A stretch of 64,000 bases of DNA, from assembly GCF_004151235.1 (NCBI RefSeq), contig NZ_JUIV01000008.1, positions 124,001 through 188,000 of the forward strand. The letters are read 5' to 3'. The translations under genes and the position numbers were made by a program. Source of the DNA: Flavobacterium anhuiense. GTDB taxonomy: Bacteria > Bacteroidota > Bacteroidia > Flavobacteriales > Flavobacteriaceae. The notes beneath the pieces were generated by a model, which saw only the letters and a program-made list of their open reading frames with translations, did not search any database and was not told where the DNA came from. Below are positions 59,578 to 64,000 of this stretch, in pieces. Position 1 is the first letter of the stretch; every line of letters starts with the position of its first letter.

Positions 59578-59721
59578 AATAGTTTATTTTTTAAACATTT
59601 ATAAAAAAAATGAAGCTGAATTATAGTGCAAAAAAAAGAAGATTCTTAAAAAAATATTGCCTTTAAAGGACTTAAGAGTAATACTTTACGGTATTTTTAG
59701 ATTAAGGGATAAAATAAAAAA

Positions 59722-59759
59722 GAGGAAATCTATCAAATATACTTTTGATAAATTTCCTC
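59722..59759 (-). terminator. Terminator after the L,D-transpeptidase gene
   Basis: GAGGAAATCTATCAAA pairs with TTTGATAAATTTCCTC (one mismatch), with T's on the minus strand, 17 bp past the stop. Confidence 0.8.
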
Positions 59760-59776
59760 AAAATTATTGGTATAAA

Positions 59777-61354
59777 TTATTGATTTACAGGTGTTGTGCC
59801 GGAAAGCGTTTCACGGGTTAAATCAGCATCTTTTTCATAAACATCCTGAAAGAATCCAATTTCACCATTTTCGTTTACCAATGAAGTAAAATAAGTAATG
59901 AAAATTGGTACTTTTTTAGATAATTTAAAACTGCTTTCTACTTTACCTTCCATCGCTTTATCGATTTTTTCTTTAGTCCATTCTGGATAATCTTTTAGCA
60001 TGGCAACAGCCAATTCTTTGGCCATTTTTACATTAATACAACCGTGGCTGAAAGTTCTTTTTTCAAAATCGAACAAAGTTTTAGATGGCGTATCGTGCAT
60101 ATAGATATCATCTGGATTTGGAAACATAAATTTCACCAATCCTAAAGAATTGTCTGGTCCTGGTTTTTGTCTTACTTGACCGTTAACCATTTCCATATTT
60201 TTTTCTGCAAGGTAATTTGGATCTGCAGCAATTTTAGATTTTAATTCGTTTTGTACAATACTTTGCGGTACAGTCCAATATGGGCTAAAAACGATTCTGT
60301 CAATTTCTCCATTAAAAATGGTAGTTTTTGTCAAAGGCGCCCCAACAAATACAGGAGAGGTCAGAACTATTTTTCCATTTTTAACATAAAACAATTCAAA
60401 AGAAGGAACGTTAACCAAAACATATTCATCGCTTGCTGCAATTTTAGCTGCAATTTCACGGCATCTTTCCATGTTAAGTTTTAAAGTGGCAACTTTATCT
60501 TCTAGCGGAATATTCATTTCATCGATATGTTCTTGAGCCAAGATGTAATTCGGTTTAAATCCGTTACGGACTTTGTATTTCATTACAGCATCCATCAATT
60601 CACGATCATAAACATTGCTTTTAGAATCGGTTTTTAAATCTCCTAGTAAATACAAACGAGTTCTCACTTGTGCTATGGTGCTTGAAACCGCATCTGGACG
60701 CAATTCTTTGTATGGAGATTCTTCTGGAACAATTGGTTTGTATTTGCTTGATTTTTCTAATCTTTTGTATTTTTTTAAAGCATCTTGCAATTTATAATAC
60801 TGATCAAACTCAACTTTTTCATTTGTTGCGACTGCTGTTGTTTCTTCTTCCAATGTGCTATAGTTTAAGAAATCTTTCAGCATAGCATCATAAGAAAGTT
60901 TTTTCTTGTCAGCATTATTTTTTTTAGTGTATAAAACATATAATGAACTTAAAAGCATATCTGCATCAGTTTTAGAAATAGTACTTTTATCTGACGAAGC
61001 GCTAAACAATTGGTCAATTTCTTTTTGATAAGGAATAATTAAGTCATTTGTTTTTTTTGCTTTTTCATACAAAACAGAACCAAATTCGTTGATTTCGTTA
61101 TCATCAAACCAAATACTTCCAAGTGTTCTGTTTTTGTACAACGACATCACATCTGATTTGTATTTTTTTAAATCTGAATATCTTTTAAAGAAGTCGTTCG
61201 AAATTTCGTTTACATCATCTGAATTATTGTAAACGGTTGAATGATTTGAAGCTTTTGTATTTGTATATGTAAGATTACTTTTTTCAATTCTGTTAAAAGA
61301 AAATACAAAAAAACTCAAACCTAAAATTACGGTGAATGAATAAAATGTTCTCAT
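59777..61354 (-). CDS. L,D-transpeptidase (YcbB/LdtD-like)
   Basis: A 525-residue periplasmic enzyme that forms 3-3 crosslinks in peptidoglycan or attaches proteins. After an N-terminal hydrophobic signal region comes a long helical part, a peptidoglycan-binding-like region around PYKELRPDAVSSTIAQVRTRLYLLG, and the YkuD catalytic domain: IVFSPYWTVPQSIVQNELKSKI and the active-site MHDTPSKTLFDFEKRTFSHGCINV (His then the catalytic Cys). Typical LdtD-like architecture for the phylum. It is monocistronic. Confidence 0.95.
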   Translation of the reverse strand: MRTFYSFTVILGLSFFVFSFNRIEKSNLTYTNTKASNHSTVYNNSDDVNEISNDFFKRYSDLKKYKSDVMSLYKNRTLGSIWFDDNEINEFGSVLYEKAKKTNDLIIPYQKEIDQLFSASSDKSTISKTDADMLLSSLYVLYTKKNNADKKKLSYDAMLKDFLNYSTLEEETTAVATNEKVEFDQYYKLQDALKKYKRLEKSSKYKPIVPEESPYKELRPDAVSSTIAQVRTRLYLLGDLKTDSKSNVYDRELMDAVMKYKVRNGFKPNYILAQEHIDEMNIPLEDKVATLKLNMERCREIAAKIAASDEYVLVNVPSFELFYVKNGKIVLTSPVFVGAPLTKTTIFNGEIDRIVFSPYWTVPQSIVQNELKSKIAADPNYLAEKNMEMVNGQVRQKPGPDNSLGLVKFMFPNPDDIYMHDTPSKTLFDFEKRTFSHGCINVKMAKELAVAMLKDYPEWTKEKIDKAMEGKVESSFKLSKKVPIFITYFTSLVNENGEIGFFQDVYEKDADLTRETLSGTTPVNQ

Positions 61355-61644
61355 TTTTTAATTTTTACGTTATTACTTTTCTATGTAAGTCGTAGGTAAA
61401 AATTTGGGGCTTTTCTACACTGCTAAATTACTATTGGAGTACTCAAAACATGTTTCCAGATTTTATTTAAATGTTGCGAAATTGCCATGTCTTTAAGCTT
61501 TCTTTAACTATATCAATTAGTTACGTAATTTGTTACCCTTTTAGTTCACGAAATCGATTTATTTTTGTTAACATAAAGCTATTGTCTTAATCAAATATTA
61601 AAATATTTTGTACATTGGTCGCATAAAATTATCATATTCATAAA

Positions 61645-64000
61645 ATGGAACAACAAATACCATATATTCCTAAAAATAAAGTAAGAATTGTTACTGCAGC
61701 TTCGCTTTTTGACGGACATGATGCTGCCATAAATATTATGCGACGCATTATCCAATCTACGGGTGTTGAAGTAATTCATTTAGGGCACGATAGGAGTGTG
61801 GAAGAAGTGGTAAATACCGCCATTCAAGAAGATGCCAATGCTATTGCCATGACTTCGTATCAAGGCGGACACAACGAATACTTTAAATATATGTATGATT
61901 TGCTTCGCGAAAAAGGAGCGGGGCACATTAAAATCTTTGGTGGAGGAGGAGGTGTAATCCTGCCAAGCGAAATCGAGGAATTACATGAATATGGTATTAC
62001 AAGAATTTATTCTCCAGACGACGGACGTTCTCTTGGTTTACAAGGAATGATTAATGATTTGGTTGAACGCGCCGATTTTCCGATTGGAGATAAATTAAAC
62101 GGAGAAATCGATCATATCGAAAATAAGGTTCCAACGGCAATTGCGCGTTTAATTTCTGCTGCCGAAAACTTCCCTGAAATTGCGAAACCAGTTTTTGATA
62201 AAATTCACGAAAGCAATGTAAGTTCTAAAATTCCAGTTCTAGGAATTACAGGAACGGGAGGAGCAGGAAAATCTTCTTTGGTTGACGAATTGGTTCGCCG
62301 ATTTTTAATTGATTTCCCAGAAAAAACAATCGGATTAATTTCTGTCGATCCTTCGAAAAGAAAAACAGGAGGAGCGCTTTTAGGAGACAGAATCCGTATG
62401 AATGCGATTAACAATCCTCGTGTATATATGCGTTCGCTGGCGACACGTCAGTCGAATTTGGCTTTATCTAAATATGTAGCCGAAGCAATTCAGGTTTTGA
62501 AAGCTGCGAAATATGATTTGATTATTTTAGAAACTTCAGGAATCGGACAGTCTGATACTGAAATAATGGATCATTCAGACGTTTCTTTATATGTAATGAC
62601 ACCAGAATTTGGAGCTGCAACGCAATTGGAGAAAATCGACATGCTTGATTTTGCAGATTTAGTGGCTTTAAACAAATTTGACAAAAGAGGTGCGCTTGAT
62701 GCTTTGCGCGATGTAAAAAAACAATATCAAAGAAACCATAGCCTTTGGGATAAAAGCCCAGACGAAATGCCGGTTTTTGGAACAATTGCTTCGCAGTTTA
62801 ATGATCCGGGAATGAACACGCTTTACAAAGCGATTATGGATAAAGTGGTTGAAAAAACGGCTTCAGATTTGAAATCGACTTTTGAAATCACTAAAGAAAT
62901 GAGCGAGAAAATATTCGTGATTCCGCCAGGAAGAACACGTTATTTGTCTGAAATCGCTGAGAATAATAGAAATTATGATGAAACAGCAGTTGCACAGCAA
63001 AAAGTAGCTCAGAAATTATACGGAATTTTCAAAACCATAGAATCGGTTTCTGGAAAAGTTCCTCAAATCACAAAAGCAGGAATAGACGACAATAGTGTCA
63101 TCCTGAGCGGAGTCGAAGGACTTGACGAAAACAGAATCTTTTTAAACCTTTTACTGAATCAATTCGATAAAGTAAAAATGGACTTAGATCCGTACAATTG
63201 GGAGATTATCCTGAATTGGGACGAAAAAGTAGCCAAATACAAAAATCCTGTTTACTCGTTTAAAGTTCGTGATAAAGAAATCAAGATTGCGACACATTCT
63301 GAAAGTTTATCGCATTTACAAATCCCAAAAATTGCTTTGCCTAAATATGAAGGTTGGGGCGATATTTTGCGTTGGAATTTACAGGAAAATGTTCCAGGAG
63401 AATTTCCTTTTGCATCGGGATTATATCCGTTTAAACGTGAGGGCGAAGATCCGTCAAGAATGTTTGCGGGCGAGGGCGGACCAGAAAGAACCAACAAGCG
63501 TTTTCATTATGTGAGTGCGGGAATGCCAGCAAAACGTCTTTCTACAGCTTTTGACAGCGTAACTTTATACGGAAATGATCCAGATTTACGTCCAGATATT
63601 TACGGAAAAATTGGAAATGCGGGCGTTTCAATCTGCTGTTTAGACGATGCTAAAAAACTATATTCAGGTTTCGATTTGGTTCATGCTTTGACTTCGGTAA
63701 GTATGACGATTAACGGACCTGCGCCAATGCTTTTAGGTTTCTTTATGAATGCCGCAATCGATCAACAATGTGAGATTTATATCAAAGAAAATGGTTTAGA
63801 AAAAGAAGTTGAAGCTAAAATCAACAAGCTTTATAAAGATAAAGGAATCGAAAGGTCGAAATATCAAGGCGAACTTCCTGCAGGAAACAACGGTTTAGGA
63901 TTAATGCTTTTGGGCGTAACAGGAGACCAGGTTTTACCTTTGGAAGTTTATAATGAAATAAAAGTAAAAACGTTAGCTCAAGTTCGCGGAACGGTTCAGG
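61645..64000 (+). CDS. icmF: Fused isobutyryl-CoA mutase IcmF (partial, runs off the window)
   Basis: The frame is open from the ATG at 61645 to the window end (785 codons). The N-terminal B12-binding domain shows [15 protein letters not shown] (cobalamin His region) and [12 protein letters not shown] MeaI-like G-protein chaperone domain follows (Walker [13 protein letters not shown] at ~208-220, then [21 protein letters not shown]). The mutase barrel comes after ([49 protein letters not shown]). This three-part fusion interconverts isobutyryl- and n-butyryl-CoA with adenosylcobalamin. Residues 484-493 ([10 protein letters not shown]) are coded by a dispersed repeat word, in frame, in the linker before the mutase part. 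The 290-bp upstream gap is AT-rich. Confidence 0.96.
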   Translation, partial: MEQQIPYIPKNKVRIVTAASLFDGHDAAINIMRRIIQSTGVEVIHLGHDRSVEEVVNTAIQEDANAIAMTSYQGGHNEYFKYMYDLLREKGAGHIKIFGGGGGVILPSEIEELHEYGITRIYSPDDGRSLGLQGMINDLVERADFPIGDKLNGEIDHIENKVPTAIARLISAAENFPEIAKPVFDKIHESNVSSKIPVLGITGTGGAGKSSLVDELVRRFLIDFPEKTIGLISVDPSKRKTGGALLGDRIRMNAINNPRVYMRSLATRQSNLALSKYVAEAIQVLKAAKYDLIILETSGIGQSDTEIMDHSDVSLYVMTPEFGAATQLEKIDMLDFADLVALNKFDKRGALDALRDVKKQYQRNHSLWDKSPDEMPVFGTIASQFNDPGMNTLYKAIMDKVVEKTASDLKSTFEITKEMSEKIFVIPPGRTRYLSEIAENNRNYDETAVAQQKVAQKLYGIFKTIESVSGKVPQITKAGIDDNSVILSGVEGLDENRIFLNLLLNQFDKVKMDLDPYNWEIILNWDEKVAKYKNPVYSFKVRDKEIKIATHSESLSHLQIPKIALPKYEGWGDILRWNLQENVPGEFPFASGLYPFKREGEDPSRMFAGEGGPERTNKRFHYVSAGMPAKRLSTAFDSVTLYGNDPDLRPDIYGKIGNAGVSICCLDDAKKLYSGFDLVHALTSVSMTINGPAPMLLGFFMNAAIDQQCEIYIKENGLEKEVEAKINKLYKDKGIERSKYQGELPAGNNGLGLMLLGVTGDQVLPLEVYNEIKVKTLAQVRGTVQ

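Noticed and set aside
61591..61779. 62-codon minus-strand ORF before icmF
   Set aside because: It overlaps the icmF start antisense and has no support.

Overview
The window is chromosomal DNA from a member of the Bacteroidota, most likely Flavobacterium or a close relative. The evidence is AT-rich sequence; Bacteroidota-type -7 promoter boxes (TAnnTTTG) and few Shine-Dalgarno sequences; a type IX secretion (T9SS) type B substrate with its PorP/SprF and OmpA partners; paired TonB-dependent receptors; and families such as DUF5723, DUF6265, DUF5995 and lmo0937. I see no rRNA or tRNA gene, no CRISPR array, no transposase and no prophage. Housekeeping genes dominate, separated by gaps rich in repeats.

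Layout. 1-2,002: the end of a TIGR02594-like cell-wall hydrolase overlapping a large lipoprotein gene, which looks like an effector/immunity pair. 2,098-2,453: two small genes with matching leaders, the first encoding 37 Trp-rich residues. 2,517-7,942 (minus): lgt, yidD, cysS, a four-helix-bundle (S23/IVS) gene flanked by repeats, folE and an aminotransferase. 8,066-15,823 (plus): an aspartyl-protease/PDZ protein, the T9SS type B adhesin locus and a lipoprotein. 16,166-21,520: DUF1573, valS, a kinase-like protein and an amino-acid permease. 21,668-27,359 (minus): two TonB receptors around a DUF4198 protein, with a shared palindromic operator candidate just downstream of their promoters. 27,575-40,948: an MFS transporter, topB, a GreA/B-like factor and many small membrane or lipoproteins. 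41,165-44,335: a flavo-1-like RNA candidate, prfA and a DUF5723 protein. 44,648-51,219 (minus): an envelope-stress cluster (holin-X, YtxH, lmo0937, a beta-barrel, CsbD, Dps) with an AraC regulator, a response regulator and a CHASE3 histidine kinase. 51,548-53,236: pyrF and a metal-receptor protein without a signal peptide. 53,237-54,466: a 1.2-kb stretch with no conventional gene. 54,467-61,354 (minus): purU, DUF4197, small proteins, a Coa1-family protein, an SGNH hydrolase and an L,D-transpeptidase. 61,645-end: icmF, which runs off the window.

Four observations stand out. (1) At 53,650-54,120 there are two tandem copies, 325 bp apart, of a mini-gene encoding nearly identical 19-residue hydrophobic peptides, each followed by a strong terminator. 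This resembles the layout of type I toxin genes. (2) Intergenic arrays of degenerate 7-9 nt words begin within a few bases after stop codons, and the commonest family keeps a fixed orientation relative to the gene. (3) Repeat-like words also sit in frame inside valS and icmF. (4) The three putative iron genes share a TTATTTA-N3-TAAATAA-type site next to the transcription start.
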